Assembly (NCBI RefSeq): GCF_001541345.2
Contig: NZ_LMVL02000003.1
Location: forward strand, 62,001-126,000
DNA from: Gillisella vitis
GTDB taxonomy: Bacteria > Pseudomonadota > Alphaproteobacteria > Rhizobiales > Rhizobiaceae
DNA: 64,000 nucleotides
Direction: 5' to 3'
A model generated the notes under the pieces. The model was not told the origin of the DNA, did not search any database, and saw nothing but the letters and a program-made list of their open reading frames with translations. Below, in pieces: positions 53,556 through 63,092 of this stretch (position 1 is the first letter of the stretch; each line of letters opens with the position of its first letter). Both the position numbers and the translations under genes were made by a program.

Positions 53556-54332
53556 TCAATCGCCTGCCGTGAAGAATTTCCATTTGCCATCGGGTGCAAT
53601 GCCGATGCGGAAGAAATTGTAATTGCCAACTTCCAGCATGTTTTCAAAATCGCCGGCTGTCACCAGCCGAAGCAATTCCACCTTTTCCGGTGGGGTCAGC
53701 GTTGTCAGCGGCTTTTCGGCGAAATAGGGCCAGACATAGGCTTCCTCCGGGGTCCCGGCATTGACATGCACGAAGCCGGTCGACAGCACGTCCAGCATGA
53801 TGGCCAGGACTTCGAGGCCGTCTGGATCGCCAGAAACGCTCTTGATCGTCTGGATCGGGTCGCCATTGTCATTGCCAAGCGCCAGAGCCGTCGGATCATT
53901 GCCGCCCGCCAGAAGCGCGCGCAAGCGTTCCGGATCGCCGGAAGCTGCGGCTTCCACCAGTTTTTCGCGCAGTTTGCGCACCGGTTCGGGAGCCTTACTG
54001 ATATCGTAGATCACCTCAACAGGCGCGTGGGGTGCCGCTTCGGCAGCCGCGCCCTTCGCCTTATCGGCGGGTGTGGCCTGCTGTGGTTCGGCGCTGGGGG
54101 CGCTCTTCGGGTCAGACGTACTATCGGTTGGCAGGCCGGGCTGCTGGCCGGCTTGCGGTTGCTGTCCCTGTTGCGCCGCCTCCTTGGCGCCGCCCTGCAA
54201 TTCCGACAGGGCGAAACTGCTCCCCGGAAGAGCCAGAACGGCAACGCTTGCCATCCAGCCGCAGACCAGAATTGTTTTTACATTGTTCTTGAGACCGGTT
54301 GTCTTTGCTCCGGTCTGGCATGCCTTGCGCAT
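53556..54332 (-). CDS. Exported protein of unknown function, rhizobial type
   Basis: A 258-residue protein with a basic N-terminus and a hydrophobic signal region (ILVCGWMASVAVLALPGSSFA). A long Gln/Pro/Ala-rich spacer (about 50-105) precedes a folded C-terminal domain with APEPVRKLREKLVEAAASGD, LDVLSTGFVHVNAG and FENMLEVGNYNFFRIGIAPDGKW. I recognise it only as a conserved exported protein of rhizobia; no enzymatic motif is seen. The start could be later than 54332, for example at an internal GTG or ATG before the hydrophobic part. Confidence 0.75.
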   Translation of the reverse strand: MRKACQTGAKTTGLKNNVKTILVCGWMASVAVLALPGSSFALSELQGGAKEAAQQGQQPQAGQQPGLPTDSTSDPKSAPSAEPQQATPADKAKGAAAEAAPHAPVEVIYDISKAPEPVRKLREKLVEAAASGDPERLRALLAGGNDPTALALGNDNGDPIQTIKSVSGDPDGLEVLAIMLDVLSTGFVHVNAGTPEEAYVWPYFAEKPLTTLTPPEKVELLRLVTAGDFENMLEVGNYNFFRIGIAPDGKWKFFTAGD

Positions 54333-54349
54333 CTTATTGCCTCTGAAAC

Positions 54350-54607
54350 TTACTGAACACTTCGCTTGGGAGAAAACTCACCGGCCAGCATACGGGCGCG
54401 CAAAGACTCCAACATGGCTTCCGCACCATCTTCGCCATGAATGCGGATGGTTTCGCGCATGGCCAAAGCAATGGCTGCATCGGCGATGATTTCCGGTTCG
54501 ATGCCATCAGCCATGCCGTCGGCCCAGGCCTCGTTCTGATATTCGAGGGCAGCCTGCATCTTTTCATGAACGATCATGTCGTCAATCTCGTTGCGGCGTG
54601 GTTCCAT
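54350..54607 (-). CDS. Small conserved-looking acidic protein, unknown
   Basis: An 85-residue, mostly helical, acidic protein (EPRRNEIDDMIVHEKMQAAL, EIIADAAIALAMRETIRIHG). No known domain recognised. It lies 17 nt before the exported-protein gene in the same direction, so the two may be co-transcribed. Confidence 0.6.
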   Translation of the reverse strand: MEPRRNEIDDMIVHEKMQAALEYQNEAWADGMADGIEPEIIADAAIALAMRETIRIHGEDGAEAMLESLRARMLAGEFSPKRSVQ

Positions 54608-54706
54608 TCTGCATGTCCTCGAAGCGATACTTACTCAGCTGTTAACGACTCTATCAGTGTTTTATCAAAACGACACGGGCGAATGCTAAATCGGATGAAT
54701 TATTGG

Positions 54707-55141
54707 TTAATTTCCAAAGCGCGCCGTCATTTCCCGAACAAGTGTTGCGCCTTCAGCACGATACTGGCTTTCTGCCACCCGAGCGGCGGAAGTGCAAGAG
54801 GGATGCACTGCGGCAAAAGCCCGATAACCACGGTTATAGGCGGCTGTCAGCATCTGTTTGCGGGCCGGTTCAGTGCCTGCATCGAGCGCGATGAGTTTTT
54901 CGGCCGCAGCCCGCCATTGCTGCTCCGGCTGGCCTGCGCAGAGATTGCGCAGATAGGTCACGGTCCCCAGGATTTCGGAGAGCCGATTCAACTGCCCGTC
55001 ATAGGGCGTTGCCTGTTGCACAGATGGTGCAGCCTCGCTGGGCAGCTTTGCTGGAGGCGCGACATTTGCCGCTGCCGCAAGTCCCGCCAGAAGGACGGAC
55101 ACGGTACAGACGGCAGGAAAAAGCAGTATTGGTCGGGTCAT
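54707..55141 (-). CDS. TIGR02301 family exported protein
   Basis: A 144-residue exported protein. The ATG at 55141 (MTRPILLFP) opens a signal peptide ending near LAAAANV. The mature part fits TIGR02301: YDGQLNRLSEILGTVTYLRNLC, WRAAAEKLIALDAGT, AAYNRGYRAFAAVHPSCTSAA and YRAEGATLVREM. The family is restricted to alphaproteobacteria and has no known function. Confidence 0.85.
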   Translation of the reverse strand: MTRPILLFPAVCTVSVLLAGLAAAANVAPPAKLPSEAAPSVQQATPYDGQLNRLSEILGTVTYLRNLCAGQPEQQWRAAAEKLIALDAGTEPARKQMLTAAYNRGYRAFAAVHPSCTSAARVAESQYRAEGATLVREMTARFGN

Positions 55142-55210
55142 GCATATCCATGGCATATCCGGCGGATGCGCCGGGATTAACTTGAACCTTATCACGATTC
55201 CCGCCTTCGT

Positions 55211-55651
55211 TTACGCTGCTTTACCGCAAGCCACCAGCTTTTCCACGCAGTCGCGCACGCTCGGTGGCACGGGCTGATCCAAGATTTCCGCCGGGCTATA
55301 CCAGCCCAGCGCTGCGGCATCGCTTTGGGCGACCGCTGCCGCTGCCGGATCGTCCAGAGTGACGAGGAAAACGGAAAGCCGGAAGTGATGGTGACTAGGG
55401 CCGCCCGGGTCCGGGTAGAGGTCGTAGCTGACAAACAGATCGGGCGCATGGGCCGATAGCCCGGTCTCCTCTTTCAGTTCGCGCAAGGCGGTCTCTTCCG
55501 GTGTTTCGCCCGGTTCGCCACGCCCGCCGGGAAAGGCATAGAGATCGGCGGCGGGCGGTTTCGACCGCTTGACCAGCAGCAGCTTGCCCTGCCGGATGAC
55601 GATGGCGGAGGAGGCGGGGGCGAAAAAAACCGGGACGGGTTGCTCGGTCAT
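55211..55651 (-). CDS. NUDIX hydrolase
   Basis: A 146-residue NUDIX pyrophosphatase. The NUDIX box GRGEPGETPEETALRELKEE and following TGL match GX5EX7REUXEEXGU. The start ATG at 55651 (MTEQPV) was chosen over a frame that extends through the neighbouring SRAP gene on the opposite strand. Probably cleans up nucleotide derivatives; a relative of ADP-ribose-type hydrolases. The gene is divergent from the SRAP gene, 90 nt apart. Confidence 0.88.
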   Translation of the reverse strand: MTEQPVPVFFAPASSAIVIRQGKLLLVKRSKPPAADLYAFPGGRGEPGETPEETALRELKEETGLSAHAPDLFVSYDLYPDPGGPSHHHFRLSVFLVTLDDPAAAAVAQSDAAALGWYSPAEILDQPVPPSVRDCVEKLVACGKAA

Positions 55652-55741
55652 ACGGTGCTCGTTCTGTTTGCAGGTCTGACGCATCAGGCAGCGGTTATAA
55701 GCTCGCTTGACGATAGGCTCTGTGACTGCGAAGACAAGTCC

Positions 55742-56497
55742 ATGTGTGGACGTTTTGCCCTGACCGTGACACCGGATGAGATCGTGGAGGCCTTTGGTCT
55801 GCATGAACTCGAGGCCTTTCCGCCCCGGTTCAACATTGCTCCGACCCAGCCGATTCTGACGGTTGGCAATGGGGAGGTGCCGATGGTGGGCAGCAACCTG
55901 CCGAGCAGGCGGGCGCTGCTGGTGCGCTGGGGTTTTCTGCCCGGCTGGGTGAAAGATCCAAGTGATTTTCCATTGCTGATCAATGCGCGTTCTGAGACGG
56001 CGGAAACGAAGGCGTCCTTTCGCGGCGCCATGCGCCATCGCCGTGTTTTGATACCGGCCTCCGGTTTCTATGAATGGTATCGGCCAGCAAAAGAAAGCGG
56101 TGAAAAACCGCAGGCTTACTGGATCCGCCCCGCCCAGGGCGGTATTGTCGCGTTCGGTGGTCTGGTCGAAACCTTTGCCGCTGCCGATGGATCTGAAATC
56201 GATACCGGCGCAATCCTGACCACCCGTGCGAATCGTTCCATTCGAGCGATCCACGACCGCATGCCTGTCGTGATCGCTCCGGAGGATTTCGAGCGTTGGC
56301 TGGATTGCAAACGCCAGGAGCCGCGCCATGTCTCTGACCTGTTGAAACCGGCAGGCGAGGACGTGTTCGAAGCCATTCCGGTTTCCGACAAGGTCAACAA
56401 GGTCGCCAATACCGGCTCGGATGTACAGGTCCGTGTCGAAAACCCGACGCCTAAAGCCGAGCCTAAGCCGCCTTCGCAACAGCTATCGCTGTTTTGA
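55742..56497 (+). CDS. SOS-response-associated peptidase, SRAP (YedK/HMCES) family
   Basis: A 251-residue protein that crosslinks to abasic sites in single-stranded DNA and shields them. The catalytic Cys2 follows the initiator Met (MCGRFALTV), with RFNIAPTQPI, INARSETAETKASFR, RRVLIPASGFYEWYR (catalytic Glu) and TTRANRSIRAIHDRMPVVI (His) in proper order. The ATG at 55742 is fixed by the need for Cys at position 2. Confidence 0.95.
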   Translation: MCGRFALTVTPDEIVEAFGLHELEAFPPRFNIAPTQPILTVGNGEVPMVGSNLPSRRALLVRWGFLPGWVKDPSDFPLLINARSETAETKASFRGAMRHRRVLIPASGFYEWYRPAKESGEKPQAYWIRPAQGGIVAFGGLVETFAAADGSEIDTGAILTTRANRSIRAIHDRMPVVIAPEDFERWLDCKRQEPRHVSDLLKPAGEDVFEAIPVSDKVNKVANTGSDVQVRVENPTPKAEPKPPSQQLSLF

Positions 56498-56520
56498 ACG
56501 GTATTGGAAAAAGGGCGTCC

Positions 56521-56661
56521 TCACGCGACTTTCTTGATCGGCGCTCGCTTCAACATCAGAGCGGCGGCAATCACCGCTTTCAGGCCGATTGGGCGGTAAT
56601 TGTCGCTCAATTCCGGCTTGGCCGGTTGCTGGGCTTCTTTTGTTTGCAGGGGGGCGGGCAT
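56521..56661 (-). CDS. Small (46-residue) protein, unknown
   Basis: A short frame with a good ribosome site (GGAG seven bases before the ATG at 56661). It reads MPAPLQTKEAQQPAKPELSD at the start, then NYRPIGLKAVIAAALMLKRA and a basic end. It has one short hydrophobic stretch. Likely a real small Rhizobiaceae gene; function unknown. Confidence 0.6.
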   Translation of the reverse strand: MPAPLQTKEAQQPAKPELSDNYRPIGLKAVIAAALMLKRAPIKKVA

Positions 56662-56919
56662 GATGTTCTCCAAAGTGTTTCCATGGCGGCCTGTCAGGTT
56701 TGCTTGCAACCTGAGGGACACGCATTTCCCTTGTTTCAGTCTGTCCTTATCGAGAAAATCGGGGTGCGTTTTTCCCGTGACAAACTTCCGAACAGTCGTT
56801 TTCCTGACTGTTCAGGTTTAGAGATCATGACACTTTCGTGAACAATGCAAATTAATTTAAATCAAAGACTGCTACTTTTCGTGAGTCTGTTTTACAATTT
56901 CCGGTTTTAAAGGCCTGTT

Positions 56920-57828
56920 TCAAAGGCCTCGATCCATTCCGGCGCCGTGATGGTCGTCGTGGTCTTCCATGACGGTCAAGGTGCCGTATTTCCGCTTCCA
57001 GGCACGGGCCCCAAAGGGAAGGGAGAGGAGATAGACGATGACCGTAACCGACAGCACTTCCCAGGTGAAGCTCATCAGCAGGGCGACATAGAGCACCACG
57101 GCGATCGTCAGTGGCAGAACCAGATCGCGGCGGACCTTCTTTTCGGATTTGCCGGACCAGACCGGCAGGCGGCTGATCAGCAGGAAGGCGATCAGCATCG
57201 TATAGGCCGAGGACGCAAAGGCAAAACCAGGCGTGGCTTCCACGCCCAGAAAGCCGAGATAGATCGGCAGCATGACCAGAAGCGCACCAGCAGGCGCGGG
57301 AACGCCGACGAAATAGGCATTTTGCCAAGGGGCCTTGATGGCACGCTCGTCCATCACATTGAAACGGGCCAGCCGCAGACCTGCGGATATCGCAAAGATC
57401 AGCGCCGCGATCCAGCCGAAGGACCGGGCCTGGTCCAAAACGTAGATATACAAAACCAGACCGGGTGCCACGCCGAAATTGACGATATCGGCGAGCGAAT
57501 CCATTTGCGCGCCAAATTTCGATGTGGCTTTCATCAGGCGGGCGATGCGTCCGTCGATTCCATCGAGAAAAGCGGCGACCAGCACCATGCCGACCGCAAG
57601 CTCGAAACGTCCTTCGAATGCCAGGCGTACGCCGGTCAGACCGGCGCAGATTGCCAGAACGGTGATCAGGTTCGGAATCATGAGCCGCAGGGGAATTTCC
57701 CGCAGCCTAGGCCCGCGTGAAGCCTCGTTGACCTCCTGCTGGCCTGCCTGATTCTCATCCGCCGGATTGCTCGGCCCCTCATTCTCTTCCGAGGGGTGTG
57801 CCTGATGCTGCGGCGTGTCGCTGTTCAT
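56920..57828 (-). CDS. pssA: CDP-diacylglycerol-serine O-phosphatidyltransferase (phosphatidylserine synthase)
   Basis: PssA makes phosphatidylserine from CDP-diacylglycerol and serine, the precursor of phosphatidylethanolamine. The 302-residue protein starts at ATG 57828 (MNSDTPQ) with AGG upstream; about 45 acidic residues precede the membrane part. The CDP-alcohol phosphotransferase motif is complete in DGIDGRIARLMKATSKFG and QMDSLADIVNFG. About seven to eight helices follow. It lies 37 nt after psd in the same direction, so both steps of the pathway are co-transcribed. Confidence 0.95.
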   Translation of the reverse strand: MNSDTPQHQAHPSEENEGPSNPADENQAGQQEVNEASRGPRLREIPLRLMIPNLITVLAICAGLTGVRLAFEGRFELAVGMVLVAAFLDGIDGRIARLMKATSKFGAQMDSLADIVNFGVAPGLVLYIYVLDQARSFGWIAALIFAISAGLRLARFNVMDERAIKAPWQNAYFVGVPAPAGALLVMLPIYLGFLGVEATPGFAFASSAYTMLIAFLLISRLPVWSGKSEKKVRRDLVLPLTIAVVLYVALLMSFTWEVLSVTVIVYLLSLPFGARAWKRKYGTLTVMEDHDDHHGAGMDRGL

Positions 57829-57865
57829 GGTTGACCTGTCTCCGTCATGGCCTACAAAAATCGTC

Positions 57866-58564
57866 TCAGCTGCGGCGGCTGATGACTGGGCCCTTTGCCG
57901 AACCATATTCCGCGATCACGGTTTCGCCACCGATCGAACGCTGGCCAACCGCAACGCGAGGCTCGGCACCGGCTGGGAGGTAGACATCCAGTCGCGAACC
58001 GAAGCGGATCAGGCCGAAACGTTCGCCAACGCCGAGTGCCTGGCCCGGCACCGACCAGCAAAGGATGCGACGGGCTACGAGGCCTGCGATCTGCACCACG
58101 CCGATAGCGCCGCGCGGGCCATCGATGACCAGCGAGTTGCGCTCATTGTCGGTGCTGGCCTTGTCCAGTTCAGCATTCAGGAAACTACCTTCCCGGTAGA
58201 CAACCTGGCGGATTGCGCCGCGCACCGGCGCGCGATTGATATGGACATCGAAGACATTCATGAAGATCGAGATGCGCAGCATCGGATCGCTCGATAGCTG
58301 CAATTCTTCCGGCGGGATGACCATCTGGATCATCGACACGCGGCCATCGGCCGGGCTGACCACCAGATCGTCATCCTGCGGGGTGAGGCGCTCCGGGTCG
58401 CGGAAGAAATAGGCGCACCATAGGGTCAGCAGCAGGCCGACCCAGAACAGCGGCTCCCAGATCCATCCGAGCACCAGCGACCCGACGAAGAAAGCGCCGA
58501 CAAAAATATAGCCTTCCTTATGCACGGGAACGAGGGTATTGCGGATCGTATCGAACAAGGACAT
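57866..58564 (-). CDS. psd: Phosphatidylserine decarboxylase
   Basis: Psd converts phosphatidylserine into phosphatidylethanolamine. The 232-residue protein is of the short (archaeal/alphaproteobacterial) type. Membrane anchor near the N-terminus ([20 protein letters not shown]), the segment [12 protein letters not shown], and the self-cleavage site at Gly-Ser in [12 protein letters not shown], which yields the pyruvoyl group. First gene of the psd-pssA pair. Confidence 0.95.
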   Translation of the reverse strand: MSLFDTIRNTLVPVHKEGYIFVGAFFVGSLVLGWIWEPLFWVGLLLTLWCAYFFRDPERLTPQDDDLVVSPADGRVSMIQMVIPPEELQLSSDPMLRISIFMNVFDVHINRAPVRGAIRQVVYREGSFLNAELDKASTDNERNSLVIDGPRGAIGVVQIAGLVARRILCWSVPGQALGVGERFGLIRFGSRLDVYLPAGAEPRVAVGQRSIGGETVIAEYGSAKGPVISRRS

Positions 58565-58685
58565 CGGTAGGACTTCTCCTGAAAACTCTATTGATGACGT
58601 GACTACCGCGAAACGTGTTCAGGGGCAATGCCGGGCCTGATTGAGGCCTTTCACGGGAAAGCCGCCGCACTTTTATACATGCCGA

Positions 58686-60572
58686 TCACACAGCAGGCGG
58701 CAGGCGCGTGACCACGCCCAGATCGTCGCTTTCGCGCACCTGGCGCAAATGCTCTTCTGCCTGGGTCGCCTCCCGTTGCCGGTTCCACATCGAGGCATAA
58801 AGGCCGTTTTGGGCGAGAAGTTCCGCATGGGTGCCGCGTTCGGCGATTTCGCCCGCTTTCAAAACGATGATTTCGTCGGCGCCGATCACGGTCGACAGTC
58901 GATGGGCGATGACCAGAGTGGTGCGATTTTGCGAAACAATGTCGAGGGCCGCCTGGATATCCTGCTCGGTCGTGGTGTCCAGCGCCGAGGTTGCCTCGTC
59001 GAGAATAAGGATCGGCGGGGATTTCAGCACGGTGCGGGCGATGGCGACGCGCTGCTTTTCGCCGCCTGACAGTTTCAGCCCGCGCTCGCCGACCATGGTT
59101 TTGTAACCCTGCGGCAGTTCGCGGATCGAGCGGCTGATCTGGGCAATGTCGGCGGCGGCTTCCATCTCGGCATCACTGGCACCTGGCCTGCCATACCGGA
59201 TATTATAGGCAATGGTGTCGTTGAACAGCACCGTATCCTGCGGCACCATGCCGATGGCGGCGCGCAGCGAGGTCTGCGTGATGTCGCGGACATCCTGCCC
59301 GTCAATGCGGATCGCGCCCTGCTGCACATCGTAAAACCTGTAGAGCAGCCGTGAAATCGTAGACTTTCCAGCGCCCGATGGGCCGACGACGGCAACCGTC
59401 TTGCCCTCCGGCACGGTGAAGGAAATCCCCTTCAGGATCGGCCTTGCGGGGTCGTAGGCGAAATGCACGTTTTCGAAGGTGATGGCGCCCTTGGCGATGG
59501 CAAGTGGCTTCGCATCGGGGGCGTCGCGCACTTCCGGCTCTACCGCCAGAAGGTCGAACATCTGCTCGATATCGGTCAACCCCTGGCGGATTTCGCGGTA
59601 GAGCATGCCAATGAAATTCAGCGGCACGGAAAGCTGCAACAGCAGCGCGTTGACGAATACGAAATCGCCGATGGTCTGCTCACCGCGCTGTACGGCCAGC
59701 GCCGAAAACACCAGCATGACCGTCATGCCCACACCGAAGATCAGCCCCTGGCCGAAGTTCAGCCAGCCGAGCGAGGTCCAGACCTGGGTGGCGGCCTTCT
59801 CGTAGCGGGCCATGGAGGCATCGAAGCGGCGGGCTTCCATGTCTTCATTGCCAAAATATTTGACCGTTTCGAAATTCAATAGCGAGTCGATTGCTTTGAC
59901 ATTGGCGTCGGTATCGCTGTCATTCATCGAGCGGCGGATGGCGATGCGCCAGTCCGAAGCCTTGACCGTGAACCAGACATAGACGGCGACGGTGACGGCG
60001 GTGATCGCCAGATAGGAGAGGCCATAGCCCCACCAGAAAATCACCGCTGTCAGGGCAAATTCGATCAGCGTCGGAATGGAGTTGAGAATGGTGAAGCGGA
60101 CGATGGTCTCGATGCCCTTGGTGCCGCGCTCGATGATCCGCGACAGCCCGCCGGTCTTGCGCTCCAGATGGAAGCGCAGCGACAACTGGTGCATGTGCAG
60201 AAAGGTTATATGGGCCAGCCGCCGCACGGCATACTGGCCGACGCTGGCAAACAATGCGTCACGGAACTGGTTGATGCCCATCTGCACGATGCGGGCCAGA
60301 TTATAGGCGATAACCAGCATCACCGCCGACAGCATGAAGGCAGGCAACAGGCCGGTCGCATCCATCTTGCCATTGAGCGCATCGGTGGCCCATTTGAAAT
60401 AATAGGGCACCAGCATCAGCACCAGCTTGGCGATCACCAGGAACAGGCTTGCCCAGACCACCCGCATTTTCAGATCGAGGCGCTCGGCTGGCCACATATA
60501 GGGCCAGAGATTGACGATGGTGCGCCACGGATTGCTGCTTTCGGCCGAAACCGTTTTAGCTTTCTGGTGCAT
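58686..60572 (-). CDS. Atm1-type ABC exporter (half-transporter)
   Basis: A 628-residue half-transporter with six membrane helices then an ATPase domain. The segment NFETVKYFGNE near residue 233 is the hallmark of Atm1/ABCB7 proteins, which export glutathione-linked sulfur or metal species. Walker A is GPSGAGKST (397-405), signature LSGGEKQR, Walker B ILILDEATSALD. It acts as a homodimer. The start ATG is at 60572. It ends 120 nt upstream of psd in the same direction. Confidence 0.93.
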   Translation of the reverse strand: MHQKAKTVSAESSNPWRTIVNLWPYMWPAERLDLKMRVVWASLFLVIAKLVLMLVPYYFKWATDALNGKMDATGLLPAFMLSAVMLVIAYNLARIVQMGINQFRDALFASVGQYAVRRLAHITFLHMHQLSLRFHLERKTGGLSRIIERGTKGIETIVRFTILNSIPTLIEFALTAVIFWWGYGLSYLAITAVTVAVYVWFTVKASDWRIAIRRSMNDSDTDANVKAIDSLLNFETVKYFGNEDMEARRFDASMARYEKAATQVWTSLGWLNFGQGLIFGVGMTVMLVFSALAVQRGEQTIGDFVFVNALLLQLSVPLNFIGMLYREIRQGLTDIEQMFDLLAVEPEVRDAPDAKPLAIAKGAITFENVHFAYDPARPILKGISFTVPEGKTVAVVGPSGAGKSTISRLLYRFYDVQQGAIRIDGQDVRDITQTSLRAAIGMVPQDTVLFNDTIAYNIRYGRPGASDAEMEAAADIAQISRSIRELPQGYKTMVGERGLKLSGGEKQRVAIARTVLKSPPILILDEATSALDTTTEQDIQAALDIVSQNRTTLVIAHRLSTVIGADEIIVLKAGEIAERGTHAELLAQNGLYASMWNRQREATQAEEHLRQVRESDDLGVVTRLPPAV

Positions 60573-60648
60573 GCTTTATGTCCTGCGCGCGGGCTGGTGG
60601 AAGCGCGGTCGGTTCCCGGAATGGGCGGCAAAAAAGAGGAGGCAAGAA

Positions 60649-60672
60649 AAAGGCGCCCCTGGGGCCGCCTTT
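60649..60672 (-). terminator. Rho-independent terminator after the LysM gene
   Basis: On the minus strand AAAGGCG and CGCCTTT (with an inner CCCC/GGGG) form a strong hairpin followed by TTTTCTTG. It lies 80 nt after the LysM-protein stop codon and 76 nt before the Atm1 start. Confidence 0.75.
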
Positions 60673-60706
60673 GGTCGTCGCTGATATAGGCAATATGAGC
60701 GAGACA

Positions 60707-60741
60707 GGCAAGGACCGGACGGGTTTAGCCCCGTCCTTGCC
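60707..60741 (-). terminator. Hairpin directly after the LysM gene
   Basis: GGCAAGGAC (60707-60715) pairs with GTCCTTGCC (60733-60741); an alternative GGACGGG/CCCGTCC stem lies inside (60717-60723, 60730-60736). Probably the first part of a double terminator. Confidence 0.55.
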
Positions 60742-60752
60742 GGTGTTTGCGT

Positions 60753-62744
60753 CTATCGCTTGTGCTCCAGCATCCATTTGCGATGGATTTTTTCGGCCTC
60801 GTCATCCGGCATGGATTGATCCGGCACGGTGAAGGTCTGGCCGGGCTCGATCAGGTCGGGATTGCTGATCTGTTCGGCGTTGGCGACATAGATCGTCGTG
60901 TAACGCACGCCCTGGCCATAGACCCGCCGGGAAATCTGCCAGAGCGTATCGCCCCGGCGGATGATCACCGCATTCTTGCTCTCGGTCAGCGGCGCCTGGC
61001 TCAGTACCGGTGGCGATGTGCCGTCGGTTGGTGTCAGGGTCGGTGCCGGGTTTTGCGTCGCAGCGGCTTGCGCGGCGGCAATTTTGGCTGGCATCGGCTC
61101 CAACGCTGCATCGACAAGTGACTTGAGGGTCGGCAAGGCATTGGCCATTGCCGTGACCGAAGCGGTCGGCACTTGCTTGAGGACGACCAGGGCCTTGTCG
61201 GCCTGGTCTGCCATGCCCGCCATGAACGTGCTGGCGGTCTGGTCCGTGCTGGGGGTCGGGCGGAAATCGGCAACCGCCTTCAGGGCAAATTCCAGCGCCG
61301 AGCGTGATGCCGCCAGGCTTTCCAGCGTCGGTGTCTTGCCATCGGCAAACAGATTGCTGAGCAGGGCGAAGGACTTGGCCAGCGTATCACGCTGCCGATC
61401 GAACAGGTTGCTATCGACGGTGGCCGGGCTGACGGTGCTGCTGGCAACGCCGGGCTGGGCTTCCGGTGCGACAACCGCAACCTGATCACCTTCCGGACGG
61501 TTGAACGGCACGGACGCACGCAACGTCACTTTGCCATTGGCATCCTTCAGATCGACACTGATGATATGCTGGCCAACCGTCAGCGGCATCTGGCCTTCGA
61601 CCACGAAATGCCCCTTCTGGTCGACATCCGCCGAGCCGATATGCTTGCCATCGGCATAGGCGGTCACGGTGCGACCCTTCTGGGCATTGCCTGCCACGAA
61701 AATCTTGTCGCCTTCAAGCTCGACGGCGGTGATCTGCAAATCGGCAGCGGACAGGGAGGGGGAGGGTGCAGACCCGAGGGATGCCGTGGGCGTAGACGGC
61801 GTGGCTGCGGCGACGCGGCCTTGCTTGTCGACACCATTGATCTGTTCAGGAGCTTGTGGCTGGCTCTGATCCTTTGGTGAGACTTGATCCTGTTGCGGGC
61901 CACTGATCAGCCGGCTGGCTTCGCCGGGCTTGGTCACCATGGCCAGCACGTCACCGGATGGATCGGCCGGGACGGAAACCGTAGCCTGCTCCTCAGACCC
62001 GATTGTCTTGCCTTCCTTGGTCGTGGCCTTCAAATCCAGGGAATGATCGCCGGGAGACAAGGGCTTGTCGAGCACGATGGCGAAGTCACCGTTGGGAGAA
62101 GCGGTGGCGCTGGCAATATTGTTGGAACCGTCATGGACCTCGACCTTGGCGCCGGGTGCCGCGCTGCCGGCGATGACAGTCGAGCCGTCTTTTTCAACGC
62201 GGAGCACGTCAAAACGCGGCATGTCCGGATCGATAGCCACTTCCGGTTCGCCGCGCATGGCCCGACCGATATTGGCGATCATGGCGGCGGCATCCTGCGG
62301 CGAAGCTGGCAATTTGGCGATCAATTGAAGAGCATGGGCTGCCGAGGCCTTGGCCTTGGAGAGGCTGTCGACAAGACCAGATTCGATCCCGGCGGGGAGA
62401 TCGGCGTCCGAGAGGGCTTTCAGGGCTGTCAATGCAGCAATGCGGGCTGTGGCGTAAAGTTCAGGTGCCGGGGTTTTCTGATCGGCAAACAGATTTTCCA
62501 AGGCGGCCACGGATTGCTCTGCGGCCTTGGTCAGGCGCTGCATCTTGGCGGCGGCCTGGCCATCGGGGGCAGGCGTGGGTGAGGAAGGCCCGGACGCTTC
62601 GGGCGCTGCCGCCTGTTCAGCCGGGGCAGCAGGTGTTTCTGCCGTCTTCTTTGTGCCGCCAATTTGCGGAAGCACGAAAAACACCATCAATACTGTCGCA
62701 ATGGCAAGCACGCCGAGAGCCAGCCAACCGGCACGGTTTTTCAT
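60753..62744 (-). CDS. LysM domain envelope protein
   Basis: A 663-residue protein anchored by one N-terminal membrane helix (WLALGVLAIATVLMVFFVLP). Ala/Pro-rich regions alternate with three beta-rich Ig-like repeats (for example PGAKVEVHDGSNNIASATAS and KGRTVTAYADGKHIGSADVD). A single LysM domain near the C-terminus (IIRRGDTLWQISRRVYGQG, TVPDQ) should bind peptidoglycan. Proteins of this build are conserved in Rhizobiales; probably a cell-wall-associated structural factor. Function is unknown. Confidence 0.88.
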   Translation of the reverse strand: MKNRAGWLALGVLAIATVLMVFFVLPQIGGTKKTAETPAAPAEQAAAPEASGPSSPTPAPDGQAAAKMQRLTKAAEQSVAALENLFADQKTPAPELYATARIAALTALKALSDADLPAGIESGLVDSLSKAKASAAHALQLIAKLPASPQDAAAMIANIGRAMRGEPEVAIDPDMPRFDVLRVEKDGSTVIAGSAAPGAKVEVHDGSNNIASATASPNGDFAIVLDKPLSPGDHSLDLKATTKEGKTIGSEEQATVSVPADPSGDVLAMVTKPGEASRLISGPQQDQVSPKDQSQPQAPEQINGVDKQGRVAAATPSTPTASLGSAPSPSLSAADLQITAVELEGDKIFVAGNAQKGRTVTAYADGKHIGSADVDQKGHFVVEGQMPLTVGQHIISVDLKDANGKVTLRASVPFNRPEGDQVAVVAPEAQPGVASSTVSPATVDSNLFDRQRDTLAKSFALLSNLFADGKTPTLESLAASRSALEFALKAVADFRPTPSTDQTASTFMAGMADQADKALVVLKQVPTASVTAMANALPTLKSLVDAALEPMPAKIAAAQAAATQNPAPTLTPTDGTSPPVLSQAPLTESKNAVIIRRGDTLWQISRRVYGQGVRYTTIYVANAEQISNPDLIEPGQTFTVPDQSMPDDEAEKIHRKWMLEHKR

Positions 62745-63092
62745 AGTCCAACGTCTCCGGGCGGATTATTCCGCCATATCCCTTGAAACTGATAGAGCGC
62801 CATGGGGTATGAATACCCCATGAAGGACGCTCAAAAGTTTTGTCCCCACTGCATGACCCAGCTCAAAACCGCAGACCGGTACGGTGCTACGGGCTTGGCG
62901 TTTCCATCGGATTTTCCAAAAATCGCGTCCCGCATTTTGGTCCGATCTCTTACATCCATTGGGATTTAAGACTTTATGCAGTAACGTTTCCTTAATCGCT
63001 GCACAAGCGATGAACCCGGTTTGTTCATAGGCTTCCTGGAGTTTTCGTTAATTTTATTGACGTCAGCGGGCCGCGATGGCCATTCTAAACGT
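62745..63092. other. Divergent intergenic region between LysM and LOG genes
   Basis: About 350 nt. It must hold both promoters. An A/T-rich tract near 62930-63060 could be the LOG promoter; no definite boxes. No gene seen. Confidence 0.4.
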